DNA of 64,000 bases from an uncultured Dokdonia sp. (GTDB taxonomy: Bacteria; Bacteroidota; Bacteroidia; Flavobacteriales; Flavobacteriaceae): positions 434,001 through 498,000 of the forward strand of contig CANNDF010000003.1 in NCBI GenBank assembly GCA_947503305.1, written 5' to 3'. Positions 52,763-63,500 of the stretch are shown piece by piece (position 1 is the first letter of the stretch; every line of letters starts with the position of its first letter). The notes under the pieces are model-generated. The model was not told the origin of the DNA, made no database searches, and saw only the letters and a program-made list of their open reading frames with translations. The translations under genes and the position numbers were made by a program.

Positions 52763-53773
52763 GTGAACGTAGCTATTGTTATACTTAATTGGAACGGGAA
52801 AGAACTACTAGAGCGCTTTTTACCTGGAGTAATTGCGCATAGTGCAGGTCTAGCATCTATATATGTAGCAGACAATGCTTCTACAGATGCATCTGTAGCA
52901 TATTGTAAACAAGCATTTCCAGATGATGTGCATATTATCCAAAACTCACAAAATGGGGGCTATGCAAAAGGATATAACGATGCCCTTAAGCATATAAAAT
53001 CAGATCTTTATGTACTTCTTAATAGTGATGTACAAGTAACCAAAAATTGGTTACAACCAGTTCTCGATGTTTTTAAAGCAGATACTACGATTGCAGCAGC
53101 TCAGCCAAAAATTAAAAATTTAAAAAAGCCTACTCATTTTGAATATGCCGGAGCTGCAGGTGGTTTTATTGATAGTCTTGGATATCCCTATTGTCGAGGG
53201 CGTATTTTTGATCATTGTGAAGAAGATCTAGGGCAATATAATGATACTATAGAAGTACAATGGGCAAGCGGAGCATGCTTATTTGTAAGATCAGACGTTT
53301 ACTGGCAAGTAGCAGGTCTTGATGAACACTTTTTTGCACATCAAGAAGAAATTGATTTATGTTGGCGCATTAAAAATTCTGGATATAAAATACTAGCAAT
53401 AGGTACTAGTGAAGTCTTTCATCTTGGAGGAGCTACTCTTTCTGTAGGAAGTCCGAGAAAAACATATTTTAATTTTAGAAATACTTTATTTGCTATTGTA
53501 AAAAATGTAAAAGGTATAAGATATATAGGTATTATTGGTATACGTCTAGTATTAGATGGTATTGCTGCCATTAAATTTTTACTAGAAGGAAAGCCCAAAC
53601 ATCTCTTTTCTGTCTTAAAAGCCCATTTTAGTTTCTATAAAAACATCCCTGTGCTTCTTAAAAAGCGAAGTAAGCTCAACCAAAATCGTGATTATTATCA
53701 AATAAAATCCATCGTATATCAATATTTTATAAAAAGAAAACAATCCTATAGCCATATATTACGGAAACGATAA
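52763..53773 (+). CDS. Family 2 glycosyltransferase
   Basis: 336 aa, GTG start at 52763 directly at the GT2 core (NVAIVILNWNGKELLERFLPGVIA). GT-A motifs: VADNASTDASVAYCKQ, the metal-binding LLNSDVQ, and the acceptor loop WASGACLFVRSDVYWQVAGLDEHFFAHQEEIDLCWRI. Rhamnosyl/N-acetylglucosaminyl-type transferase for cell-surface glycans; donor and acceptor cannot be told. The C-terminal hydrophobic stretch suggests membrane association. Confidence 0.9.
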   Translation: MNVAIVILNWNGKELLERFLPGVIAHSAGLASIYVADNASTDASVAYCKQAFPDDVHIIQNSQNGGYAKGYNDALKHIKSDLYVLLNSDVQVTKNWLQPVLDVFKADTTIAAAQPKIKNLKKPTHFEYAGAAGGFIDSLGYPYCRGRIFDHCEEDLGQYNDTIEVQWASGACLFVRSDVYWQVAGLDEHFFAHQEEIDLCWRIKNSGYKILAIGTSEVFHLGGATLSVGSPRKTYFNFRNTLFAIVKNVKGIRYIGIIGIRLVLDGIAAIKFLLEGKPKHLFSVLKAHFSFYKNIPVLLKKRSKLNQNRDYYQIKSIVYQYFIKRKQSYSHILRKR

Positions 53774-53844
53774 AAAACTGTTAATCGTTATTTTAACATT
53801 TACGTTTTTGATACTTTTGAATATAACCCAAAACAATCCAGAAT

Positions 53845-54711
53845 ATGAAACAAATAATTTTAGCTACTACTTGCTTATTACTACTTGCAAGTTGTGGTGT
53901 ATCAAAAAAAGATCATGAAGCCCTTCTTGCAAGACAACAAGAAACACAAGATTTACTTAACTCTGCAACTGTAAAACTCAATGCTTGTTTAGAAGAAAAA
54001 TCTGTAGCAAATACTCGAGTAGCTTCCCTAGAGGAACGTGTAGCTGAGTTAAAGAATGATAAGAATGAGTTAATCCAAAGTTCAAAAGACTTAACAGTAT
54101 TGACACAACAAGGAGCAACCAATCTTGAAAAATCTCTAGAAAGTCTTAAAGAGAAAGATTTAAAAATAAATAGACTACAAGATGCTCTTACCAAAAAAGA
54201 TAGTGTTACACTAGCCTTAGTAACTAGTTTAAAGAAAGAAGTAGGAATTAATGATGAAGATATAGAGATCAATGTAGAAAAAGGAGTTGTCTTTATATCA
54301 TTAAGCGATAAAGTATTATTTAAAAGCGGAAGTTATAAAATAACTAATAGAGCAAAAGAAATTCTTGGCAAAGTAGCCACTGTAATTAATGGTAAACCAG
54401 ATTTTGAAGCTTTAGTAGAAGGTCATACAGATAATGTCCCTTATAAAAGTGGAGTATTGATTGACAACTGGGATCTGAGTGCAAAACGAGCTACAGCTAT
54501 TGTCCGTGAACTCGTAGAACTTGGCGCAAACCCTGCACAGTTAATCGCAGCAGGAAGAAGTGAATTTGTACCATTAGTAGATAACTCAACACCTGAAAAT
54601 CGATCTACAAATAGACGAACTAAGATTTACGTACTTCCAAAAATTGATCAATTTTATAATATGATCGAAGAAGAAATGAAAAACTTAGAAACTGGAGAAG
54701 GCGGAGAATAG
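53845..54711 (+). CDS. OmpA/MotB-domain lipoprotein
   Basis: 288 aa. Lipobox LLASC (Cys17); coiled coil ~25-125; OmpA peptidoglycan-binding domain ~145-262 (LSDKVLFKSGSYKITNRAKEILGKVATVI, EGHTDNVPY, NWDLSAKRATAIVREL, NRRTKIYVLP). Outer-membrane lipoprotein anchoring to peptidoglycan via a coiled-coil spacer, a common flavobacterial type. Monogenic, followed by a terminator. Confidence 0.9.
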   Translation: MKQIILATTCLLLLASCGVSKKDHEALLARQQETQDLLNSATVKLNACLEEKSVANTRVASLEERVAELKNDKNELIQSSKDLTVLTQQGATNLEKSLESLKEKDLKINRLQDALTKKDSVTLALVTSLKKEVGINDEDIEINVEKGVVFISLSDKVLFKSGSYKITNRAKEILGKVATVINGKPDFEALVEGHTDNVPYKSGVLIDNWDLSAKRATAIVRELVELGANPAQLIAAGRSEFVPLVDNSTPENRSTNRRTKIYVLPKIDQFYNMIEEEMKNLETGEGGE

Positions 54712-54734
54712 TAACGTATTCTATATCATTTTAT

Positions 54735-54773
54735 AAAAAAAGGTTACCTGAATTTATGGGTAGCCTTTTTTTT
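54735..54773 (+). terminator. Terminator after the OmpA lipoprotein
   Basis: AAAAAGGTTACC / GGGTAGCCTTTTT stem with G-T pair, 9-nt loop and long T-run. Confidence 0.8.
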
Positions 54774-54906
54774 ATGATCATGTCTCATTCTGAAATAATG
54801 CTACACAAAAGGATATGAGATGAATTAAATTGCTAAAAAACAATTATATACATATCTATTTAAAGAGGAAAATAGTTAACAGATAGATATTTTTATAATT
54901 AAATTA

Positions 54907-54956
54907 TCGTTGAAATACATAAAAAATAAGGTGAAATACACAATTTTAACATTTTT
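54907..54956 (+). promoter_or_regulatory. Conserved 50-bp upstream element, copy A
   Basis: Begins TCGTTGAAATACA and ends CACAATTTTAACATTTTT. Nearly the same block stands at 60390-60438 (about 44 of 50 positions by eye, one 1-base gap), in both cases ~90 bp before the ATG of a large secreted protein. The following 70 bp are also alike (TAG.CG.CC.AAAT pattern), so it is a whole shared promoter region. Remaining sequence of 54774-55047 shows no gene. Confidence 0.6.
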
Positions 54957-55047
54957 ATGACTTGTAAATTATAATTTTTATATAGATTAGCGCCATCCAA
55001 ATTTAAACTCTAGTAGCCCCAAACTACTTTGATAACCTACTTATATT

Positions 55048-58000
55048 ATGAAAAATAATACTTTAAGGCGTATTACTTATATAATAGTGGCCTCACTATT
55101 ATGCTTTAACGGCTTGTATGCACAAGCAGATCATTTAGGTCATGACCATCATGAATCCTCAGGTAAACGTATTTTAATCCATAACCCTACAACAGAACAA
55201 CTGCATAGCATTGCAGGTTTAGGTCTGGATTTACATTGTGGTGCAAAAAATATAGGAAGCAATCTTCGTTTAGATATTTATGGAGAAGCTCTAGAAGCGA
55301 TCAACACATTAAATATTTCTTATGAAGTTATTGAAGAAGATCTAGCCAATTTCTTTGCTACAAGAGGTCGAGAAAATTTACCTCTTGCAATACAACAACT
55401 TGAAGAGCTTAAAGCACAATCTCAAGGAAACTATCGTACTTTCAGCGAGCTCGAAGCAAGTATAGACAATCCTATACAGTATGATGAATGCTCAGAAGTT
55501 AATTGGGTATCTCAAAATTTCCAATTAGGGAGTATGGGAGGATGTCTTACAGTAGATGAAGCACTTGCTGAGCTAGACCGCATGAAGACCCTGTTTCCAG
55601 ATCTTATTTCTACAAGAGCTTCGGCTTCTGAAGCTGGATTGCAGACCAATGGTAATACAACAGGTAGTGGAACAACAAGCTCAGGAATTCCTATCGATTT
55701 TGACCCGCAAGATATTTTCTTTGTGAGAATATCTGATAATCCAGAAACAGATGAGATGAATGAACCAGAATCATTGATTACTGGAATGATACATTCTCGT
55801 GAGGCAAGTAGCCTTATGAATGTAATTTATTATATGTGGTATATCCTTGAAAACTATGATAGAGATCCTGTTATAAAGAATATGATTGACAATCAGGAGC
55901 TTTACTTTGTACCAATTATTAATCCTGATGGACTTAAGTGGAACGAAATTATTCAAGATGGAAATTCTGGTGGTGGTCAACGTAAAAACTTACGCCCAGG
56001 AGTTAATGATTCAGGAACTATAAGCGCCGCAAATGATTTACGAGGAATTGATTTAAATAGAAATTCTGATTATTACTGGGGATTTGATGATTTTGGATCC
56101 AGTAGCAATACCAATAGTGACACCTATCGTGGAGATTCTCCTGGTTCTGAAAACGAAATCATGATTATGCAAGAGTTTGTAGGTGATCATGAGTTTAAAA
56201 CAGCGATTAATCACCACGCTGGACTAAACTCTATTGTTACAACTTCGTATAATGGAGATTCTAGTGCATCTTCTGGTCGTGAAGACGAATTTCAAAATCT
56301 TATGCAACATGTCACTCGATATAACAGATATGTGCATGGTTCGGCTCCCAACACACTTACGGCAGCAAATGGAGACATCAACGACTGGATGTTTGGAGGT
56401 CCCGTTGTAAGTTACAACCCAATTGGCCCACTTACCAGCAATCCTTCTATAGGGTCAGGACAAGGTATTATTACTTTCAGCCCAGAAAATGGAGATGACT
56501 TTTGGCCAGATCCTACAGAGTTTATAACTGTTGTTCAAAGAGCTGTACGGATCAATTTAATTACTTCTCTTGCCGCTGGAAAGTTTGCAAAATTATATGA
56601 TGTTACAGAAACTGCAATAACATCTACCTCTGGACAATTGGACTTTGAAGTAGAATATATAGGGCAAACATCAAGTGATCTTACATTAACGGTAACTCCT
56701 GTATCTGATAACATACTATCTATTACGCCTCCTAGTGCAACAGCACTTAATGGTATGGATATACTTGAACAACGATTGGTAAGCGCTAGTTATACATTAG
56801 ATCCTGCTATTACAGCAAATGAGCCTATAGAATATAGGCTCACTTTAAGTAATGATACGCATGTGATTCATGAAGCCACTTTTATTAAATATTATTCTCC
56901 GACAGTTATTACTTCGGCAGATGGTATCTCAAACTGGACCACTAGTTCTTGGTCGCAAACAACCGAAGGGTATAATGGTAGTACCAATGCAATTACCTCT
57001 ACCACTACTTCGTATGGGAATAGTGAGGAATCATTTGTAACACTCACAAATCCTGTAGATTTAAGCGGGGTATCTGCAGCTGTAGTAAGCTTTAATGCAA
57101 CTTGGGATATTGAACGTAATTTTGATCTTGCTCAATTTGAAGTAAGTACAGATGGAGGTGCAACTTGGGTTGGACTTTGTGGAAGACATTCAAGACCAGC
57201 AGCAACACAAGCTACTAGTTTTCATGTAACTAAGAATTCTGTAGAAGAAGATTTTCAATCGCTTAATGGTTCTTATATCTATGACGGAGATCAATTTGTA
57301 GATGTTACAGATGATGGAACAGATAATCCAACTCCAAAATGGGTGCTAGAAGAAGTATATATAGATGAAGTAAGTAACCCAGGGATTATTGGAAATAGTT
57401 CTGTACAATTTAGATTTAAGTTTGCGTCTGATACTTCAAATAGAGCAGATGGATATAATGTAGATTTTAGAGGGTTTCGATTTGACAACTTTAAAATTAC
57501 TGATGTAAGTGTTGATACAAGAGAATGTTTAGATGGTGTTATAGATACCTTCCCATATACAGAGAGTTTTGAAAATGGAACAGGTATTTTCTTCCAAACT
57601 ACAGGCGATGATGGAGATTGGAGTGTAAACATCGGTGGTACGCCATCAGGTAGTACAGGACCGCCTTCTGCATTTCATGAGCAAAGTTATATGTTTACGG
57701 AATCATCTACTCCAGCTAATGGAGGAATAGGATCTAATGCCACTACGATTTTACAAAGTAGATGTATCGATTTTACTAGTGAGTATAACTCAATTTCCTT
57801 TGCTTTTAATTATCATCGATTTGGTTCTAATTTTGGTAATGGTATCGGTACTTTAGATGTAGAAATTACTGATGACCGAGGGGTTACTTGGACAGAACTT
57901 GTCCCCCAAATTACAGGAGCCTCTGTAAATGAATGGCAGGAAGTCGTAGTAGATATCTCTGCATTCTCAGGAAAAATAGTTCAAATTCGTTTTGTAGCTG

Positions 58001-60006
58001 TAACAGGTGATGGTTTTAGAAGTGATTTAGCTATAGATAATATACGTTTTACAGCATCCAAACAAGATTATATACACCGACTTACAGCTGGTGTTCCTAC
58101 ATGGACTCCTGCTGATCCAAGTGGCGTAGCTGGAGTCAATGACGATATTTTTGTATTATCTGGAACCCCAACTTTAACTGCCGCAACTACCATGAATGAT
58201 TTATTTATTGCCGAAGGAGCGACACTTAATACAGGTGCAAATACCTTGACTATAACGGGGGATATCGAGAATGATGGAACCTTAAATGCAAGTAACACAG
58301 AGATTATTGCTCAAGGAGACATCCCACATATTATAACGGGAAATGCGTTTGAAGTTGCGCGATTAAACCTTGACACTAATAACGGAAGTGCTCTTACTCT
58401 GGATGCACCTTTAACGATTAATGAGTTATTGACACTCACAGATGGGGAACTAAGAACAAATAACAATCTTACGCTTTCAAGTAGTGCAACACAATCGGCA
58501 ATGATTGACCAAGTAGTCTCTGGAACCGTGACAGGTACTATGACCATAGAACGTTTTGTCCCTGCACGAAGAGCCTTCCGTTTTGTGAGTAGTCCTGTAA
58601 CTACAAGTACTACTATAAGAGAAAACTGGCAAGAAAATGGCTCTAGTGATCCAGGATTTGGAACGCATATCACCGGATCAACTACTGGAGAAGATGGTTT
58701 TGATACCACACCTTCTGGAAACCCATCTTTATTTACCTATGATAACAGTGCAGTTACCCCTGCTCTTACCCCTATTGCAAATACGGATGTAAACACCCTT
58801 ACAGCTGGCGAAGCCTACCTTCTATTTGTACGTGGAGATCGTACCATTGATGTGACTTCTAATAGTGCTGTGCCTACAGATACACGATTAAGAGTCAATG
58901 GAACTATTACCACAGGAACAGAAACAATCACGGGAACAGATATAAACCACAATGCTGGAAGTTTTAATCTAGTAGGAAATCCATATCAGGCAACCGTAGA
59001 TATGAATAGTATTGTTGCTGGTGCTACCAATGTAAATACAAATCAATATTATGTATGGGATGCTACCTTAGGAGCTCGTGGAGCATATGTAACAGTTATA
59101 CTTACAGGAACAGGATCTACAAATGGTGCTGGATCTGATGCAAATAACTTCTTACAGCCCTGGCAATCTGCTTTTGTAACTACAGCAACTACTGTAGGTG
59201 ATAATTCTACCTCGTTAAGCTTTAATGAAGCAGACAAAACGGTAGGAGAAGATACAGACATTTTTCTTCTAGAAGATAATCCAATAGTAGATAACGCACA
59301 TATTATAGGTCAGTTGTTTAGAACAGATGCTTATAATGCAGGTGAAAAACTACAAGATAACTTTGTACTTCTATTTTCAGATAGTTTTAGTAATGATATC
59401 ACATTATCAGATGCTGGAAAATTCTTCAATATAGATGAGAATATGGCAATCAGTAATGGTGATAATACATTAAGTGTAGAACGCAGAGCTATTCCTGTAA
59501 TAGATGAAGAAATTCAATTATTTAATAATGCATACAGAACAGATCTTTATACATTACGTATTGAGCAATCTGGGCTTGGTCAATCAGAAGTCACTGCTTA
59601 TCTAGAAGATACTTATACAAATGAATTACATGAATTATTTGAAGGTGAAAACTTTATTGAATTTACAATAGATGGATCTGACGAACTGAGCAGTTCAAGT
59701 GATCGATTTAAAATTGTATTTAGAGAACAAACGCTCTCTACTAATGATGAAAACGCATTTGAGTTTAGTATCTATCCAAATCCAGTAAAAGATAGTGATC
59801 TGTTCATTACATCATCTACTTTATCAGGAAAAGAAGTAAACCTGCAAATGCATAATATACTAGGTCAACTTATTTTTAATAAAACACAAACATTTACAAA
59901 TGATACAACTCGTATTACAGAAGTAGCAAGACTAAATGCAGGTATATACTTTATTACCATACAATCTGAAGAAGGAAAAGTAACAAAACGAGTAGTAATC
60001 CAATAA
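55048..60006 (+). CDS. Secreted M14 zinc carboxypeptidase with T9SS sorting domain
   Basis: 1652 aa. Signal peptide to YAQ (26), His-rich DHLGHDHHESS, propeptide-like region to ~165. M14 catalytic domain ~168-510: zinc ligands His249 and Glu252 (MIHSREASS), substrate-binding GIDLNRNSDYYW (Arg338), third ligand in NHHAG (389/390), catalytic Glu480 (FSPENGDDFW). Then beta-sandwich regions, a MAM-like domain (~834-1001), a long solenoid-like part, and a C-terminal type A sorting domain (FSIYPNPVKDSD ... GIYFITIQSEEGKVTKRVVIQ) for T9SS export and surface attachment. All catalytic residues are present: an extracellular peptide-degrading enzyme, with adhesin-like extensions. Confidence 0.93.
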   Translation: MKNNTLRRITYIIVASLLCFNGLYAQADHLGHDHHESSGKRILIHNPTTEQLHSIAGLGLDLHCGAKNIGSNLRLDIYGEALEAINTLNISYEVIEEDLANFFATRGRENLPLAIQQLEELKAQSQGNYRTFSELEASIDNPIQYDECSEVNWVSQNFQLGSMGGCLTVDEALAELDRMKTLFPDLISTRASASEAGLQTNGNTTGSGTTSSGIPIDFDPQDIFFVRISDNPETDEMNEPESLITGMIHSREASSLMNVIYYMWYILENYDRDPVIKNMIDNQELYFVPIINPDGLKWNEIIQDGNSGGGQRKNLRPGVNDSGTISAANDLRGIDLNRNSDYYWGFDDFGSSSNTNSDTYRGDSPGSENEIMIMQEFVGDHEFKTAINHHAGLNSIVTTSYNGDSSASSGREDEFQNLMQHVTRYNRYVHGSAPNTLTAANGDINDWMFGGPVVSYNPIGPLTSNPSIGSGQGIITFSPENGDDFWPDPTEFITVVQRAVRINLITSLAAGKFAKLYDVTETAITSTSGQLDFEVEYIGQTSSDLTLTVTPVSDNILSITPPSATALNGMDILEQRLVSASYTLDPAITANEPIEYRLTLSNDTHVIHEATFIKYYSPTVITSADGISNWTTSSWSQTTEGYNGSTNAITSTTTSYGNSEESFVTLTNPVDLSGVSAAVVSFNATWDIERNFDLAQFEVSTDGGATWVGLCGRHSRPAATQATSFHVTKNSVEEDFQSLNGSYIYDGDQFVDVTDDGTDNPTPKWVLEEVYIDEVSNPGIIGNSSVQFRFKFASDTSNRADGYNVDFRGFRFDNFKITDVSVDTRECLDGVIDTFPYTESFENGTGIFFQTTGDDGDWSVNIGGTPSGSTGPPSAFHEQSYMFTESSTPANGGIGSNATTILQSRCIDFTSEYNSISFAFNYHRFGSNFGNGIGTLDVEITDDRGVTWTELVPQITGASVNEWQEVVVDISAFSGKIVQIRFVAVTGDGFRSDLAIDNIRFTASKQDYIHRLTAGVPTWTPADPSGVAGVNDDIFVLSGTPTLTAATTMNDLFIAEGATLNTGANTLTITGDIENDGTLNASNTEIIAQGDIPHIITGNAFEVARLNLDTNNGSALTLDAPLTINELLTLTDGELRTNNNLTLSSSATQSAMIDQVVSGTVTGTMTIERFVPARRAFRFVSSPVTTSTTIRENWQENGSSDPGFGTHITGSTTGEDGFDTTPSGNPSLFTYDNSAVTPALTPIANTDVNTLTAGEAYLLFVRGDRTIDVTSNSAVPTDTRLRVNGTITTGTETITGTDINHNAGSFNLVGNPYQATVDMNSIVAGATNVNTNQYYVWDATLGARGAYVTVILTGTGSTNGAGSDANNFLQPWQSAFVTTATTVGDNSTSLSFNEADKTVGEDTDIFLLEDNPIVDNAHIIGQLFRTDAYNAGEKLQDNFVLLFSDSFSNDITLSDAGKFFNIDENMAISNGDNTLSVERRAIPVIDEEIQLFNNAYRTDLYTLRIEQSGLGQSEVTAYLEDTYTNELHELFEGENFIEFTIDGSDELSSSSDRFKIVFREQTLSTNDENAFEFSIYPNPVKDSDLFITSSTLSGKEVNLQMHNILGQLIFNKTQTFTNDTTRITEVARLNAGIYFITIQSEEGKVTKRVVIQ

Positions 60007-60016
60007 GATAAAAGAG

Positions 60017-60229
60017 ATGAAAATTAATAAATTAATTCAACGTACGATATTCATAGCCCTATTATTGGTAGCTACTTCTGTTATGGCATCTACTGCCCAA
60101 ATCACTTTTCCAGATGATGTAGATGATGAAACCCCAGCAGCACCCATAGATGGATTTATAGCCATAGGAATTGCAGCAGGAGCCTATTTTGGAATCCGTA
60201 AAAAAATAAGTAACACCAAAGAGAACTAG
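60017..60229 (+). CDS. Small PID-CTERM protein
   Basis: 70 aa: signal peptide (MKINKLIQRTIFIALLLVATSVMAS), a 15-residue acidic segment, then the tripartite tail PAAPIDGFIAIGIAAGAYFGIRKKI: P-I-D motif, hydrophobic helix, basic end. This is the PID-CTERM sorting signal of Bacteroidota, thought to be processed by an exosortase-like protease (none in the window). Only 10 bp after the M14 gene, thus co-transcribed. Confidence 0.82.
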   Translation: MKINKLIQRTIFIALLLVATSVMASTAQITFPDDVDDETPAAPIDGFIAIGIAAGAYFGIRKKISNTKEN

Positions 60230-60250
60230 ATAAAAGTAATCTCTACAATA

Positions 60251-60286
60251 TGAAAAAGGAAATGCGATATGTATTTCCTTTTTTCA
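60251..60286 (+). terminator. Terminator after the PID-CTERM gene
   Basis: TGAAAAAGGAAAT / ATTTCCTTTTTTCA stem with a 9-nt loop and T-run, directly followed by palindrome copy 11. Confidence 0.8.
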
Positions 60287-60291
60287 TTTTA

Positions 60292-60306
60292 CGCTTTCGC
60301 GAAAGC
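60292..60306. repeat. Dispersed palindrome, copy 11
   Basis: Perfect GCTTTCGCGAAAGC (60293-60306) in the intergenic region, six bases after a terminator. Confidence 0.85.
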
Positions 60307-60389
60307 ATAACGCATAAGATATCAAAAGATTACACATTACTTATATCGATATTTATTTAACAAAAACTGATTTAAAAATCAATAAAACA

Positions 60390-60438
60390 TCGATGAAATA
60401 CACAAAATACAGGTGAAAAGCACAATTTTAACATTTTT
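60390..60438 (+). promoter_or_regulatory. Conserved 50-bp upstream element, copy B
   Basis: TCGATGAAATACAC...CACAATTTTAACATTTTT, counterpart of copy A at 54907, 90 bp before the giant adhesin start. A TTTG at 60453-60456 followed after ~12 bp by TTAATTTAG may be the core promoter. Confidence 0.6.
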
Positions 60439-60527
60439 CCTATGGTAGATTTGAGAAATTTATTAATTTAGTCGTCCCAAATCACCTTAAAGGTTCCCAA
60501 AGCCTTTATGGTAACAAAACCTACAAA

Positions 60528-63500
60528 ATGAAAAAAATTACTTTTACGAGTGCGTTAAGTACTTTTGTTTTAATTGTATTATTTTCAATTCAAAACGTAT
60601 TTGCTACAGAAATAGTTGATCCTATTATTTCTGCTTCAGAAACAGAAGACATTTTTGCCTGTACAGGGACTACTGTAACACTTCCCTATTCAGAAAGCTT
60701 TGAAAGTGGTCTAGGTAACTGGACACAAAATGCTGGAGATGACGGTGATTGGACACGAGATTCTTTTGGAACCCCTTCTAATTTCACAGGGCCTTCACAA
60801 GCAAGTAATGGTACTTTTTACTATTATACAGAGGCATCTCTTAATCCTAATGAGAATTATATCCTTACAAGTCCTTGTATAGACCTTACATCAGAAAGTC
60901 AAGCTTATTTCTCTTTTGACTATCACATGTTTGGTGCCTTTATGGGAACATTAGAAGTAGAAGTAAGTGATGATGCAGGTGGCTCATGGACAAATATTTT
61001 TACTAGATCTGGACAACAACAAAATTCTAATGCTAGACCATGGAGAAAAGAAGTTATTGATCTAAGTGCTTATGCAGGTAGTACTATTAATGTTCGCTTT
61101 AGTGGTACTATTAGTACTGATTATAGAAGTGATATGGCTATAGATAATATTGTGATCACTAGTGAACCGCAATATTGTGGGTCTGCAGCTATTTATAATA
61201 ACTCTTGTATTAGAAGAGTAGCTTTAAATACCATTGATAATAACACCCCTATAGAATCGGTAAGTTATACAGACTTTACTTCTATTTCAACAGATTTAAC
61301 CGTAGGAAGTAGTTATAATCTTACCACACAAATTAATACAAATGGTAATTTTTTCTTTGGCGTCTATGCATGGATTGATTGGAATCAAGATTATATATTT
61401 GATGATGCCACAGAACGATATGATATGGGTACTGCTACCAATGTTACTAATGGAGCTACATCTAACTCTGCAGTTAACTTCACAGTTCCTCTCACAGCAG
61501 TAATAGGCCAAACTAGAATGCGTGTTTCTAGTAGATATAATTCCTATCCAACAAGTTCATGTGATGAAGACAATAGTTTCTTTGGGGAGGTAGAAGATTA
61601 TACTATAAATGTACTTTCAGGAACTCCACAACCTGAAATAAATATTACAGGTTTAGGAAACACGATTAATAATGGTGATACAACACCAGTAACTACAGAT
61701 GATACCGATTTTGGTAGTGTTACTACGGGAGCTTCCAATGCTAATACATTTACAATCGAAAATACGGGAACTGCAGATTTGACTCTTACGGGAGCCTCAC
61801 CTTATGTAACGGTATCTGGTGCAAATGCTTCTTTATTTACAGTAACTACAATCCCTGCAAGTACTATTACTGCTGGAAATTCCACCACTTTTATAATAAC
61901 ATATGCCCCACTTACGGGAGGGACTCATAATGCAACTATTTCAATTGCAAATAATGATAGTAATGAAAATCCATATACATTTGATATTACAGGTACAGGT
62001 ATAGGTCCAGAACCTGAGATCGCATTAACAGGATTAGGAAATCTAATCGTAGATGGAGATACGACTCCTACAACTACAGATGGGACAGACTTTGGAGTTT
62101 CTGCTGTAGGTGGAAATACCGCAAATGATTTTATCATCAGTAACTCCGGCTCTGCAACCTTAACATTAACTGGCGCATCTCCATATGTAGTTATTAGCGG
62201 ATCTACCTATTTTTCTGTAACAACGATTCCTAGTAATAGTATCGCTTCTGCAGGGGGATCTACTACGTTTCAAATCAACTATAACCCACTTGCCGCTGGA
62301 ACTCATAACGCTACTGTAAGTATTGCAAATAATGATAATGATGAAAATCCTTATACTTTTGATATTACAGGAGTAGCAACCTCTACCCCCACTCCTGAAA
62401 TTGATATCTCTGGAAATGGTGTAAGTATTGCTGATGGTGATACGACTCCAGATGTTGCTGATGACACTGATTTTTCTACCACTGTTGTTGGTTCATCTCG
62501 AGTAAAAGGATATACAATTACAAACTCAGGAACTGCTACTCTTACATTAACTGGAGCCTCTCCATATGTAACCATAACAGGAGCCGATGCTGGACAATTT
62601 ACAGTAGCATCTACACCAGCAAATAGTATTGCTGTATCTGGATCTACAATATTTCAAATTTCATATACCCCGTCTGCGGCTGGTACTCATAATGCTACTA
62701 TTACTGTTGCAAATGATGATAGTGATGAAGGTACATACAACTTTGACATTACAGCCACTGCCATTGTTGATACATCGCCAAAATATACTATATACTATGA
62801 GAATTTTGACGCGACCAATGGAAGTTGGACCGCTTCAAATCCAGGTGGAAATACAGTATGGACATATGGAACCAATACAACAGAACAGGGAACTGAAGGT
62901 AATTATTGGTATACAAGTAATTATAATGACTATGCTTCAAATTCTAATACGTATGTAACAAGTCCTACTTTAGATATGAGTGGCTTTGATAATTTATTTT
63001 TCCAAGTAGACATACGATATAATACAGATGCCGATACAGACGATGGAATGAACGTAGAATACTCTGATGATGATGGTGCTACATGGACAGTATTAGGTGC
63101 ATATTCAGCAACTCCGGTAGGGCAATGGTACGATACAGATAATGTAGATGCACTAGCAGCAGGTGCTGATGGTTGGGCCGGACTCAACGGCGGAGGTGCT
63201 GGAGGTGGACGCTCTGATTTTAGAAGGGCATCTATAGACTTACCTGCTACACTACATAATAATACGCAAGTAAGACTTCGATTTCATTTTGCCTCTGATG
63301 GCTCTACAAATGATGATGGAGTAAACTTTGATAATGTATTTATCAAAGGAGATCCTCTTGTGCCGTTTAGTGATCCCACAGAAGGCCCTGCAGATATTAC
63401 AACGAACCTCAAAATATGGTTAAAAGCAAATGCTAATACAAGTACAACAACCGATGGTAACCCGTTAGATGGATGGTCTGATAATGCATTTGATAATGAT

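Noticed and set aside
57291-58709. Several reverse-strand ORFs within the M14 gene
   Set aside because: Shadows of the strongly supported forward gene with low-complexity translations.
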